DNA from: Pseudobutyrivibrio sp. OR37
Lineage (GTDB): Bacteria; Bacillota; Clostridia; Lachnospirales; Lachnospiraceae
DNA length: 64,000 bases
Reading direction: 5' to 3'
Assembly (NCBI RefSeq): GCF_900113655.1
Contig: NZ_FOQF01000001.1
Span: 1-64,000 of the forward strand
The notes under the pieces are model-generated. The model saw only the letters and a program-made list of their open reading frames with translations, made no database searches and was not told where the DNA came from. Within the stretch, counting starts at the first letter, position 1. Each line of letters opens with the position of its first letter. Positions 35,464 through 44,082 of this stretch are shown here, piece after piece. The translations under genes and the position numbers were made by a program.

Positions 35464-37923
35464 TTATTTTGACTCTACAAGCTCGTCAAATTCAACCATA
35501 GCCTTAAACAAATCTCCATCTATCTCAAGCTTCAATGTACCGCCCATGGATTCCACAAGACTTTTTGCAATAGAAAGACCAAGCCCATTGCCATCTGTGT
35601 ATCTGGATCTATCTCCTCTTACAAAACGCTCCATAAGCTCATCAGCAGATATATTAAGCTCGTTTTTAGATGTGTTTCTAAAGGTAAATCTGATTTTACC
35701 GTCAACCTTTTTCAAATCGATGTAGGCTCTTGTGTCAGCCTGGGCATATTTTACTATGTTAGACATAAGATTATCGAAAACTCTCCAAAGGTAGCGATTG
35801 TCAGCATTTAGATATATATCCTGGGATGGGAAGTCTGTAACTACTGTAACCTTACCTGCCTCAAGTCTGTCAGTGAACTCACCTATAGATTGATTTAAAA
35901 GAACTACTGCGTTAATAGGTTCCATTGTAAATTTGATATTTCCAGTGGATGCCTTTGATGCCTCAATCAAATCCTCTATAAGTTTTTTCAGACGGGCTGA
36001 TTGGCGACTGAGTACCTCCAAATATTCCTTTGCCTTCGCATTATCTATCTTCTCTTTTTCCAGTAAATCAACATAGTTGATAATAGAAGTAAGAGGGGTT
36101 TTGATATCGTGAGAGACATTTGTAATAAGCTCTGTCTTCATGCGCTCTGATTTGGTTCGCTCCTCTAATGCCACATTGATTCCTTCCTGAATCTGATTCA
36201 TGGCCATGGCATGGTCTGCCATAAAAAGTGGCATTCCGTTTAAATCTACCTTTGCAGATAAATCTCCTTCAGCAAGACATGTGGCTGCCTCTTTAATTCT
36301 GGCATAGCTATATAAAATTTTGTAAAGAATAACTGCAAAAACAATTTTCTCCACAAACCAAAATGGAGCAATCTGTCTTGTTGCAATAGACATCATTATT
36401 ACAAAGTATTCAATTATCGTAATTACGATAAAGATAAACCAGATTCGTCTGGTCCACTTAATATTCTTTCGAATATTGATTGAATGCTGCTTAAGGATTA
36501 CAAGCTTGTCCCTCAACCACTCGATAAGTCTATATGCAAATGTATGCTTAAAGAAGCGATGTAGCTTTACATTTACTGCAAGGTTTGCTGACCACATAAG
36601 ACCAACTGTCATCATGACTGTGGCAAATACTCCAAGTACTGCTATTGTCATTCCAAGAGACATGCTAGTCTCTCCCATATACTCTGCAAAGCAATATAAT
36701 AATGCAAACAATAAATATTCAATTATTACGAAACACCAAAATGCTGCATCAGTCCAGATTTTACCAAGCCAATTAATATGAATTTCTTCATCATTTTTTC
36801 TATGTCCGATAGCACACATAAACAATACATAGCAAGCAATTGAAAACATGAAGGAAACGATAGCAACTATCGGAAATACGTATTTCAAATTCTCTGCAAA
36901 ACCAATAAACCATTTTGACTGAGCGTAATAATCATTTGTGCCATTGAATACATCCTTAGGGAAGCATACAAATGTGTAGGAAGCAGAATCAGGATCATCC
37001 TCATAAACTCCTATGTAAGTAATAGTATCAAATGATGCATTGTCAGTCCCGATTTTTTCAAGCTTGTCATGTATCGGTGATAGGTCTGCCACGTAATCTG
37101 AAAAAATATCGAATGTATAGTCATCGCTATCATCCATAATTTGTAATGATGAATCTGGAAAACTTTTAGAAAGAGGCTCAAATCCAGTGTCCCCGATATA
37201 CAATAAAGAATCCTCAAGCTCATCAGCATTAGTAACTACATGTTCTGCAGGTAAATAGTCCACCGCATTCTGTTTATTAGCCTCCCATATCTGTTTGTAA
37301 ATTTGATTTTCATTTGAATTTAAGAGACTTTCTTTTGTTTCTTCGTCTTGAAAAGTATTTCGCATAAATTCATAGTAGTCTTCATTAATCCAATAAAATT
37401 TACCATTACTATAGACATATGCTTTAGCACCTATAGAATCATAACCAATCCCTTCAACATGATATCTATTGTAAATCTCGCTTGAATAATTAATTATCTG
37501 ATTTCCACCCCAAAGCTGAAAAAATCTATCACTTAAAATAAAATCTGTATCAGGGCCAATTTTATAATATCCAACATAAGCATTATCGGGCACTGTTATA
37601 TCAAAGTTCCTATAAAGATATGAGCTTGCATCATCTAAATCTACATCTTCACTGTTTTCACCCTTAATTATGCCGTAATAACAATTCATACCACTTAGCT
37701 TATCTTTATTAAAGTCATCCTTATAATCAGAAAGAGCAAGTGTAGCATAGCTTGTTCCGGCAAATCTATTTACATAATCTGAAAAAGCACCTCTATCGTC
37801 TGAATATAATCTCCATTCTTGTAGGAAAACACTTACTACTAAAGATATGACACAGATAAAAGCAAACACTGAGCATCCAATGGCAAGCATTATTTTACTG
37901 AAATTGTTATACAGTGGTTTCAT
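35464..37923 (-). CDS. Sensor histidine kinase with large extracellular domain
   Basis: About 819 residues. TM1 is at about 10-32, then a ~300-residue extracellular sensor region without a family I recognise, followed by several membrane segments (about 340-445 and 490-540) and a HAMP-like stretch (AEGDLSAKVDLNG). The HisKA phospho-acceptor is NVSHDIKTPLTSIINY, and the ATPase domain has the G box GNGLGLSIAKSLVESMGG. It partners the response regulator encoded 18 bases upstream. The multi-TM second block is unusual for a kinase. The start at 37921-37923 is chosen because AGGAGG leaves no room for the ATG six bases upstream. Confidence 0.9.
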   Translation of the reverse strand: MKPLYNNFSKIMLAIGCSVFAFICVISLVVSVFLQEWRLYSDDRGAFSDYVNRFAGTSYATLALSDYKDDFNKDKLSGMNCYYGIIKGENSEDVDLDDASSYLYRNFDITVPDNAYVGYYKIGPDTDFILSDRFFQLWGGNQIINYSSEIYNRYHVEGIGYDSIGAKAYVYSNGKFYWINEDYYEFMRNTFQDEETKESLLNSNENQIYKQIWEANKQNAVDYLPAEHVVTNADELEDSLLYIGDTGFEPLSKSFPDSSLQIMDDSDDYTFDIFSDYVADLSPIHDKLEKIGTDNASFDTITYIGVYEDDPDSASYTFVCFPKDVFNGTNDYYAQSKWFIGFAENLKYVFPIVAIVSFMFSIACYVLFMCAIGHRKNDEEIHINWLGKIWTDAAFWCFVIIEYLLFALLYCFAEYMGETSMSLGMTIAVLGVFATVMMTVGLMWSANLAVNVKLHRFFKHTFAYRLIEWLRDKLVILKQHSINIRKNIKWTRRIWFIFIVITIIEYFVIMMSIATRQIAPFWFVEKIVFAVILYKILYSYARIKEAATCLAEGDLSAKVDLNGMPLFMADHAMAMNQIQEGINVALEERTKSERMKTELITNVSHDIKTPLTSIINYVDLLEKEKIDNAKAKEYLEVLSRQSARLKKLIEDLIEASKASTGNIKFTMEPINAVVLLNQSIGEFTDRLEAGKVTVVTDFPSQDIYLNADNRYLWRVFDNLMSNIVKYAQADTRAYIDLKKVDGKIRFTFRNTSKNELNISADELMERFVRGDRSRYTDGNGLGLSIAKSLVESMGGTLKLEIDGDLFKAMVEFDELVESK

Positions 37924-37941
37924 AATCATCCTCCTGATGAA

Positions 37942-38643
37942 CTAATCATCAATCTTGTAGCCGTGCCCCCAGACTGCCTTAAGGTATCTTGGATTGGCAC
38001 TGTCGTATTCTAATTTTTCTCTGAGATGTCTGATGTGGACTGCTACAGTGCTTTCTGCGCCTATAACTGTCTCATTCCAAACCTTCTCGTAAATGTCGCG
38101 GGGCGAGAGAACTTCCCCCTTATGGGTCATAAGAAGTTTTAAAATGTCAAATTCTAATGGTGTAAGATTTACCAACTCACCATCCAAGGTAACTTCCTTA
38201 GATTTATCGTTAAGCTCTATGCCACCAATTTTAAGAACACTATCATTGTCCTTAACTGTACCTGTAGATGCGCCAAGCAAAGTGTATCTTCTAATCTGAG
38301 ATTTCACTCTTGCCATCAGCTCCACCGGATTAAAAGGCTTGGTTACATAATCATCAGCGCCGATAGTAAGTCCCATTACCTTATCAGCATCCTCACTTTT
38401 TGCAGTAAGCATGATGATTGGCACGTTGGAAAAGGTTCTGATTTCTGCCATGGCAGCAATTCCATCCATCACTGGCATCATCACATCCATGAGAATCAGC
38501 TTTATATCTGCCTGCTCCTTTAATGTGTCTACCGCTTCTTTACCATTTGCAGCGCTAATTACGTCAAAGCCTTCGCTCTTAAGATAAATCTGCAAAGCGG
38601 ATACGATATCTGGTTCGTCATCACAAATAAGAATTTTGTTCAT
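37942..38643 (-). CDS. OmpR-family response regulator
   Basis: 233 residues. The receiver domain has ICDDEPDI, phosphorylation site LILMDVMMPVMDG and MLTAKSEDADKVMG. The C-terminal winged helix is LTPLEFDILKLLMTHKGEVLSPRDI...HIRHLREKLEYDSANPRYLKAVWGHGYKI. It is first in the two-gene operon with the kinase above. The leader contains an inverted repeat (38674-38695) and a promoter (38720-38748). Target genes unknown. Confidence 0.93.
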   Translation of the reverse strand: MNKILICDDEPDIVSALQIYLKSEGFDVISAANGKEAVDTLKEQADIKLILMDVMMPVMDGIAAMAEIRTFSNVPIIMLTAKSEDADKVMGLTIGADDYVTKPFNPVELMARVKSQIRRYTLLGASTGTVKDNDSVLKIGGIELNDKSKEVTLDGELVNLTPLEFDILKLLMTHKGEVLSPRDIYEKVWNETVIGAESTVAVHIRHLREKLEYDSANPRYLKAVWGHGYKIDD

Positions 38644-38673
38644 AGTCTCTCCCTGTATATGTATATTGACTCC

Positions 38674-38695
38674 TTGTTTTTCTGATGAAAAACAA
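38674..38695. promoter_or_regulatory. Perfect palindrome in the response-regulator leader
   Basis: TTGTTTTTC (38674-38682) and GAAAAACAA (38687-38695) are separated by TGAT. It lies between the promoter and the start codon, so it could be an operator or an mRNA hairpin. Confidence 0.45.
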
Positions 38696-38719
38696 AAACC
38701 TATGATTAATCACAAATAT

Positions 38720-38748
38720 ATCTTATTGTATATTATTTTAAGTTCCAA
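38720..38748 (-). promoter_or_regulatory. Promoter of the response regulator-kinase operon
   Basis: On the minus strand the -35 is TTGGAA (38743-38748), the spacer is 17 bases and the -10 is TAAGAT (38720-38725). Confidence 0.65.
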
Positions 38749-38782
38749 TAGGGTAAATTATTAAGATTTGTTTAAGGAAAAA

Positions 38783-38804
38783 GGGATTGCAGCTATGCAA
38801 TCCC
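38783..38804 (-). terminator. Intrinsic terminator of hflKC
   Basis: GGGATTGCA (38783-38791) pairs perfectly with TGCAATCCC (38796-38804), followed on the minus strand by TTTTTCC. It lies 14 bases after the hflC stop. Confidence 0.9.
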
Positions 38805-38818
38805 AAGCTAATCGTTAT

Positions 38819-39682
38819 TTAGAATAAAGAGCCGTTAAGAATACGTCCAAGCTCTGAGTTTTGGTCAAGGATAATTACATTGTCATCCCCAACTAATGAA
38901 TCCAAGGAATCAAGGCTTCTTACGAAATTATAGAAGCTTGCTTTCGCTGGATCATTGTAGGCCTCTGAAAGAATACGCATATATTCAGATTCCCCTTCAC
39001 CTTCAAGGACATCAGCCTGCTTTTTAGCTTCTGCAACAGTTACAGTAACCTGTTTGTCTGTCTCATTTTTAATCTTTTGAGCCTCAGCATCACCCTTTGC
39101 TTTGTAGCCTGCGGCAATATTATTTCTCTCAGAAATCATTCTTTCATAAACAGCGTTCTTATTATCCTCTGGAAGGTCAAGCGCCTTTATCTCGGCCTTG
39201 CCAATTGTGATTCCATACTGAGAAATGTCGGAATTAGATTCCTCTGTAATCTTCTTTGTGAGAGCACTACCGCGGGATGCGATAATCTCATCCTGTGTCA
39301 TAGAAGAAATAGTCTTTTTAGTTGCATTATAAACTGCAGCCTCAATACGTTCATCTGCTCTACCCTTAACAGCGTTAAGTGTCTGATAGTACTTTACAGG
39401 ATCTGATACGTACCAGGTAACATAATTATCAGCAATCATAGATTTCTTGTCCGATGTAATAACATCAGAGGTAGGAATATCATATAAAATGTTTGCTGTA
39501 TAAACTGAAATAGTATTTTGGATGAAAGGCACCTTGAAATGAAGGCCTGGCTTGTCCTCCACATATTGAACCTTTCCAAACTGAGCAATGAGCATGGCCT
39601 CATCCTCTCTAACACTGTAGGTAGATGAGCCAAGTATGATAAGTGCTGCAATGACAAGCACTATTGGTAAAATCTTTTTCAT
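38819..39682 (-). CDS. hflC: SPFH-domain protease modulator HflC
   Basis: 287 residues. An N-terminal membrane segment (about 4-20) is followed by the SPFH/band-7 domain (VREDEAMLIAQFGKVQYVEDKPGLHFKVPFI...), a coiled region rich in Glu/Lys/Ala and the HflC-type end (GEGESEYMRILSEAYNDPAKASFYNFVRSLDSL). HflK/HflC form a membrane cage around FtsH in other bacteria. The ATG at 39680-39682 follows AAGGAG; a longer reading to 39766 overlaps hflK and is rejected. Confidence 0.9.
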   Translation of the reverse strand: MKKILPIVLVIAALIILGSSTYSVREDEAMLIAQFGKVQYVEDKPGLHFKVPFIQNTISVYTANILYDIPTSDVITSDKKSMIADNYVTWYVSDPVKYYQTLNAVKGRADERIEAAVYNATKKTISSMTQDEIIASRGSALTKKITEESNSDISQYGITIGKAEIKALDLPEDNKNAVYERMISERNNIAAGYKAKGDAEAQKIKNETDKQVTVTVAEAKKQADVLEGEGESEYMRILSEAYNDPAKASFYNFVRSLDSLDSLVGDDNVIILDQNSELGRILNGSLF

Positions 39683-39686
39683 AATA

Positions 39687-40658
39687 TTATTCTCCTTCCA
39701 CCTCATCTGAAATTGCTGAATTTTTAGCAGTTGTTCCATCATTAAGGATAATCTTTGACTGACCATCTGTAATGATTACACGAGTGTTTGGGAGAATCTC
39801 TTCAACCTTTTCAAAGAACATTCTCTTTTTAGTGATTTCCGGATACATTGAATACTGCTCGTACATCTTGTTAAACTTTGAGGCCTCACCTGTTGCTTCT
39901 GCAATTCTGGCTTCCTTAGATGCAGTGGCGTTTTGAACGATTTTATCTGCCTTTGCCTCTGCCTTTGGAATTTGCTCGTTCTGGTACTGCAATGCATTGT
40001 TTTTTGCTGTGTCTGCTCCCTGCTTCGCAGTTTCAACAGCTTTAAAGGCAGCTATGATATCCTCTGTTGGAGGCTCTGAATCCTGGATTGTAATGTTTTG
40101 TACAGACAGACCTATATTTGTATCCTGTAAGGATTTAACCATATCCTCTTTGACTTCTTGCTCAATTAATCCCTTTGCAGTAGTCATGGCTTCATCAACA
40201 GTATAGTTAGAAACCACTGTTCTGATATTTGCCAAGGCAATGTTTTCTAAGATTTCTTCTGGAGCCTCTGAATTATAAAGATAAGCCACTGGATCAGATA
40301 CCTTGTATTCCATATAAAAATCGATATTCAACAGGTTAAAATCAGAGGTAATCATGATTCCATCCTCATCAGAAGCAAAATCCTGACTGTCATCATCAAT
40401 GTAATATCCTATTCCTGTACCATGAGTTGTGATATCTACAGTCTGAAGTGACTGCCATGGAGCCTTGAAGTGCATTCCAGCTGTATCAACCCTTACAACC
40501 TTTCCAAACTGTGTTACAACACCATTCTTTTGTTCAGAAATAAAATAAACCGAGCGAAATGCTACTATGACAACTACAAAAACAATTAAGATTATCTTCC
40601 AATACGAAGAAATGTCTTTTACGCCATCCGTAACATTTTCTTTAAATTTGTTTTTCAT
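39687..40658 (-). CDS. hflK: SPFH-domain protease modulator HflK
   Basis: 323 residues. One membrane segment (about 20-42), then the SPFH domain (SEQKNGVVTQFGKVVRVDTAGMHFKAPW), a coiled coil (about 195-265) and the HflK-like tail MYEQYSMYPEITKKRMFFEKVEEILPNTRVIITDG. It precedes hflC by four bases, forming the standard pair. A perfect TATAAT lies about 37 bases upstream of the start, but with no good -35. Confidence 0.9.
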   Translation of the reverse strand: MKNKFKENVTDGVKDISSYWKIILIVFVVVIVAFRSVYFISEQKNGVVTQFGKVVRVDTAGMHFKAPWQSLQTVDITTHGTGIGYYIDDDSQDFASDEDGIMITSDFNLLNIDFYMEYKVSDPVAYLYNSEAPEEILENIALANIRTVVSNYTVDEAMTTAKGLIEQEVKEDMVKSLQDTNIGLSVQNITIQDSEPPTEDIIAAFKAVETAKQGADTAKNNALQYQNEQIPKAEAKADKIVQNATASKEARIAEATGEASKFNKMYEQYSMYPEITKKRMFFEKVEEILPNTRVIITDGQSKIILNDGTTAKNSAISDEVEGE

Positions 40659-40738
40659 ACATTTATCCTTTCCCTAAAAAAATTACATAAAACATTATAA
40701 CAAAGGGGTTAATATACTTCCATAATAAAAACTCAAAA

Positions 40739-40770
40739 ACTGCCTTAATGTCTATAAACACTAAGGCAGT
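40739..40770 (-). terminator. Intrinsic terminator of the EF-hand gene
   Basis: ACTGCCTTA (40739-40747) pairs perfectly with TAAGGCAGT (40762-40770), followed on the minus strand by TTTTGAGTTTTT. Confidence 0.85.
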
Positions 40771-40808
40771 CTATTATTTGTTTTAATTGGCACTTTGATT
40801 ATTTGTTA

Positions 40809-41999
40809 CTACAACGCTAAATCCACATGGGCTACTGTTCCAGCAGCACCGGTACTTTCCTTCAGATAAATTCCCGATTTTCTAAGAACCGCATCGGTAT
40901 TTCCAATTCCATCCTTGTAGCTGAATTCTGTATTGATGTTACCAAGATAAATGGCTCCAACATCAGCCTCCTTTAAACTTAAAAGCTTATCGTTGCCCTC
41001 TTCATCCTTTGTCCATACCTTAAGCTTGTTAAAGATAGTATCATTTTCATCTATCCAACCATTATTGTCCTCATCATACTCTGAAAGATCCTTAAAGCCA
41101 TCCCCAGATTTGGTTCCAAATAGTTCCGAGCCATCATTAATTTTGCCATCTTCATTTTTATCTAATGCCAAAAATCCACTTCCCTTTCCTGTAAACGAAA
41201 TTTCTTCCTCATCACCATCTGAATCAATATCAAATTTGAATTTCTGGTCGGATATGGATGTTAAATTTGTATCCATATTAATAACAAGTGGATCTGTAAG
41301 AATCCTTGTATATGTTTCATCCTTCAGGGTATCAATCTTTTGTACCAAGCTTCTTCCAAAAGCAAGTTCCACGTTAAAGCTTAAGCTTCTTCCATCAGAT
41401 GTCTGAACCTCTCCTGTGCTTGCAAAGGTTGTGTTTTCATATTCCAAGTGTGTGCCCGAGGTGGCTGTAATTCTCTGCCAAACCTGGGTGCGAGAAACCG
41501 ACTCCGCAGAGGATAGATTTAAAGTTTTTTGTTCACTACCATTAAGGCTAAACTTTACCCCTTCAGTTTCACAGCCACCCATAATTCTTCCTTGCAAATC
41601 TCTTAAAGATTTCATTTGTTCCGACAGCTTTTTATGAGTAGGACTGTTTTTTCCATTCAGCAAATCCAAAATCTTTTTTACAAGACTAACTTGCAAATCC
41701 TCCATGTCCCACTGGCTCATAGCTGCATTAGCTTCTCGAATCTGCTTGTCATGCTCAGCCATCTGCCTAAACATATTTTGCAAATTCTCTTGCTGCCTTT
41801 TCTTGGCTGTGTCTTCTTCATTTTTCTGTAACTGTTCAAGTGATTCTTTGTAAGATTTTTCCCCTTCTTCAGACAGCTTAAGTATTGCACCAAGCGCATC
41901 CACATTCGCCCTGCGTTCAATTGTCAGCTGCTCTACATGGGTGATAGAATAAGAATTGTGACTAGATGCCATGTTTACATGGCTGTTTTCAATCTTCAT
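40809..41999 (-). CDS. EF-hand/calcium-binding-motif protein of unknown function
   Basis: 396 residues, no signal peptide. The N-terminal third is charged and helical (coiled coil about 45-95). The C-terminal half holds calcium-loop-like motifs DSDGDEEEI, LDKNEDGKINDGSELFG and YDEDNNGWIDEND, followed by FNKLKVWTKDEEGNDKL and a GAIYLGNINTEFSY segment. This order closely resembles the Asp-rich block found in RTX and other secreted proteins, where it reads FxLDxNxDGxIxDGxELFG...DxNxDGxID. The role here is unknown. The ATG at 41997-41999 follows AAAGGAG; the extension to 42062 would overlap the upstream hairpin. Confidence 0.7.
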   Translation of the reverse strand: MKIENSHVNMASSHNSYSITHVEQLTIERRANVDALGAILKLSEEGEKSYKESLEQLQKNEEDTAKKRQQENLQNMFRQMAEHDKQIREANAAMSQWDMEDLQVSLVKKILDLLNGKNSPTHKKLSEQMKSLRDLQGRIMGGCETEGVKFSLNGSEQKTLNLSSAESVSRTQVWQRITATSGTHLEYENTTFASTGEVQTSDGRSLSFNVELAFGRSLVQKIDTLKDETYTRILTDPLVINMDTNLTSISDQKFKFDIDSDGDEEEISFTGKGSGFLALDKNEDGKINDGSELFGTKSGDGFKDLSEYDEDNNGWIDENDTIFNKLKVWTKDEEGNDKLLSLKEADVGAIYLGNINTEFSYKDGIGNTDAVLRKSGIYLKESTGAAGTVAHVDLAL

Positions 42000-42031
42000 A
42001 GCGGACTCCTTTCCACAAATAAAGAATATAA

Positions 42032-42102
42032 AAAAGTGCCAAACGCTTGAAGACCTTTGCACGTCCCTATGCCTGGTCTTCTATATTTGTATCGGCACTT
42101 TT
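42032..42102 (-). terminator. Nested double-stem terminator after the 95-residue gene
   Basis: An outer stem AAAAGTGCC (42032-42040) / GGCACTTTT (42094-42102) encloses an inner stem GAAGACC (42049-42055) / GGTCTTC (42075-42081). On the minus strand TTTTATATTCTTT follows the outer stem. It also lies just upstream of the EF-hand gene. Confidence 0.7.
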
Positions 42103-42109
42103 GATATCA

Positions 42110-42397
42110 TTATTTAGTTAATGAAGCTACTACTCTTTTAATCCAATCAAGCTCCCATTTGATTCTGACATTAAGAATCTCAAGTTGCTGATTAAATAAG
42201 TTATCAATTGTCTCTTCTTTTGAAGTCATAAGTTTCATAGCTTCACAGTTTTCATACATTTCATTGTACTGAGAAACCTTGTTATTAAATTCATTTTTCA
42301 GCATAGAAGATACACCCTCCTGCTGATAAGCGGACTGCGCTTTTTCATGAACCAATGACATCTTATTATATAATTCTTCTAATTTAGACTTATCCAT
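42110..42397 (-). CDS. Small coiled-coil protein of unknown function
   Basis: 95 residues, strongly helical (LEELYNKMSLVHEKAQSAYQ; a coiled pattern over about 5-75) with a basic/aromatic end (RIKWELDWIKRVVASLTK). No signal peptide or known motif. It is last in a three-gene unit with the NUDIX gene (five bases upstream) and the LprI-like gene. Function unknown. Confidence 0.6.
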   Translation of the reverse strand: MDKSKLEELYNKMSLVHEKAQSAYQQEGVSSMLKNEFNNKVSQYNEMYENCEAMKLMTSKEETIDNLFNQQLEILNVRIKWELDWIKRVVASLTK

Positions 42398-42402
42398 AGT
42401 GT

Positions 42403-42861
42403 TTATCCTTCAATTATAGTATCTAGCAGATTATCCTCTTTGTCGTATATTAGCTTAAGGAAAAAATAATCCTCTCGTTCATTTAACAGCTTCAAGAAGG
42501 TTCTGTCCCCCTCCCAAAGATTTAGCTGCGGAACCTTATCAATATCAACCCACATTAATTCACCTTCGCTACATTCCTTTGTAAGTTCGCCTGAAAAATC
42601 ATCACTTGTAAAAAGGATTGCATGCTCTGTTTCATTACCCATAACAAAGGTAATATAGCCTCTTGGACTTACAGTATTAAGGATTAATCCGGTTTCCTCA
42701 AACACTTCACGCTTTATACAATCTACAGGAGATTCACCCTCTTCCACATGCCCACCAACACCAATGTATTTTCCGGCATTAATGTCTTTTTCCTTCTTGG
42801 TGCGGTGAAGCATGAGATATTTATTATCTTTAATTAAATAACAAAGTGTTGTAAGCGTCAT
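42403..42861 (-). CDS. NUDIX hydrolase (8-oxo-dGTP diphosphatase type)
   Basis: 152 residues with a complete Nudix box, GGHVEEGESPVDCIKREVFEETG (pattern GX5EX7REXXEEXG), at about 36-58. The sequence around it (YLMLHRTKKEKDINAGKYIGVGGHVE) resembles MutT-like enzymes of Firmicutes that clean oxidised nucleotides, but substrate cannot be told from sequence. It lies nine bases after the LprI-like gene. Confidence 0.88.
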   Translation of the reverse strand: MTLTTLCYLIKDNKYLMLHRTKKEKDINAGKYIGVGGHVEEGESPVDCIKREVFEETGLILNTVSPRGYITFVMGNETEHAILFTSDDFSGELTKECSEGELMWVDIDKVPQLNLWEGDRTFLKLLNEREDYFFLKLIYDKEDNLLDTIIEG

Positions 42862-42870
42862 AATATTATC

Positions 42871-43944
42871 CTATTTTAAATAATTTAAAAGTTCCTTACA
42901 GCGGTCCATGGTCATTGTTGCATAGGTATCATTGTAGTCAACAGTTGCCATACTACCACCGTCATGCTCAGCGGTTGCCTTCTCAGCACTAGCATCTCTA
43001 TCCTTAAGCCACTGCCTTTGCTCCTCAAGAGCTTTGTTAAATGTAGCTTCATCTGTATTGTACTTTATTATTCTCCAGATATAATTAAGACACTCATCCG
43101 AAACTCTAATCTGATTTGATGTAGCCTCTACCATATCTGCAATAGTAGCTGCTTCTGAAAGCTGATCTGCATAATAATCATAGCTTTCCTTATATGTTTT
43201 ATAATTACTTTCAGCATCTTCCTTTGGAGCCATTCTCTCATAACTTGTAATACCCTGATTTTCATTAACATTTACAAGCGCAAGATTTTCTAATGTATCC
43301 TGCTGATCTTGTGCATCAATAAAAATCCAGTGCTGAACTTCCTCATCTATTTCTGAAACAGGCTTACCTGGCATATAAATATCAATCTCATCTGCATTTG
43401 AAAGCGCATTTGGGTTTGTAGGAATATATTTTACACCATCTTCAATATATTCACCCATATTATTTATTACTTTAATATCCTTTAAGTGCATTTTATATGT
43501 ATATTCATCCACCTTTTGAATATTCTCGAAATGACCTTCATATTCACAGTAATAAAATGTACCATTTGGATATTCATCACCAATATCACCCATATCAGAA
43601 TCATGGTAACCTCCATGGAAACTCCCGTCCTTATTGATGTTAAAATCATCTTCCCAGCCACCAGCTCCAATACTGAATGAATAGCTATATTTCGCCAAAT
43701 CCTCAAATGTTAATGTGGAATCATTAGCTTTAGTTGTTTCAGTAGTGTCATTCTCTGCCTTATTTGTGTCTGTTGTATCACCTACATCCTTTGTATTATA
43801 TGTACTTTCCTCATCCACTGTAGTATCTGCCCCGCTTCTGTTTACCAAGAAATAAACACCACAGCCAGCCACAAGCACTAATGCAACCGCAATCAAAACA
43901 ATACTTATTCTTCTTTGCATTCTTTTCTTATGTCTTTTACTCAT
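42871..43944 (-). CDS. Membrane-anchored protein with C-terminal LprI/DUF1311-like domain
   Basis: 357 residues. A basic N-terminus (KRHKKRMQRR) and one membrane segment (about 12-33, ending near a Cys in VAGCGVYF) are followed by a Thr/Asp-rich linker and a ~170-residue extracellular part. The C-terminal ~80 residues follow the LprI/DUF1311 pattern: CLNYIWRIIKYN...EEQRQWLKDRDASAEK...GGSMATVDY...MDRCKELLNYL. LprI relatives include lysozyme inhibitors, so an envelope role is possible. It heads the unit with the NUDIX and coiled-coil genes. Whether the Cys serves as a lipobox is unclear. Confidence 0.65.
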   Translation of the reverse strand: MSKRHKKRMQRRISIVLIAVALVLVAGCGVYFLVNRSGADTTVDEESTYNTKDVGDTTDTNKAENDTTETTKANDSTLTFEDLAKYSYSFSIGAGGWEDDFNINKDGSFHGGYHDSDMGDIGDEYPNGTFYYCEYEGHFENIQKVDEYTYKMHLKDIKVINNMGEYIEDGVKYIPTNPNALSNADEIDIYMPGKPVSEIDEEVQHWIFIDAQDQQDTLENLALVNVNENQGITSYERMAPKEDAESNYKTYKESYDYYADQLSEAATIADMVEATSNQIRVSDECLNYIWRIIKYNTDEATFNKALEEQRQWLKDRDASAEKATAEHDGGSMATVDYNDTYATMTMDRCKELLNYLK

Positions 43945-43972
43945 ACACTAATCTCCTTCCAGATGCCCAAAA

Positions 43973-44006
43973 GCATCACCAAAATATTTTAATACAATGG
44001 TGATGC
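43973..44006. terminator. Hairpin between the array cassette and the LprI-like gene
   Basis: GCATCACCA (43973-43981) pairs perfectly with TGGTGATGC (43998-44006). Each side has only a four-T run, so it could act as a weak bidirectional terminator. On the minus strand it would end transcription from the nuclease-like gene through array A. Confidence 0.55.
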
Positions 44007-44082
44007 GTTTTCTACACTCATTCATTTTCCGGAGCATAAATAAAAAACTATATAGATATTTAATTCTTTATTCCAATTGATA

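Noticed and set aside
36476-36781. Plus-strand frame of 101 codons inside the histidine kinase gene
   Set aside because: It is a shadow of the kinase's membrane-coding region on the opposite strand, with no ribosome site.
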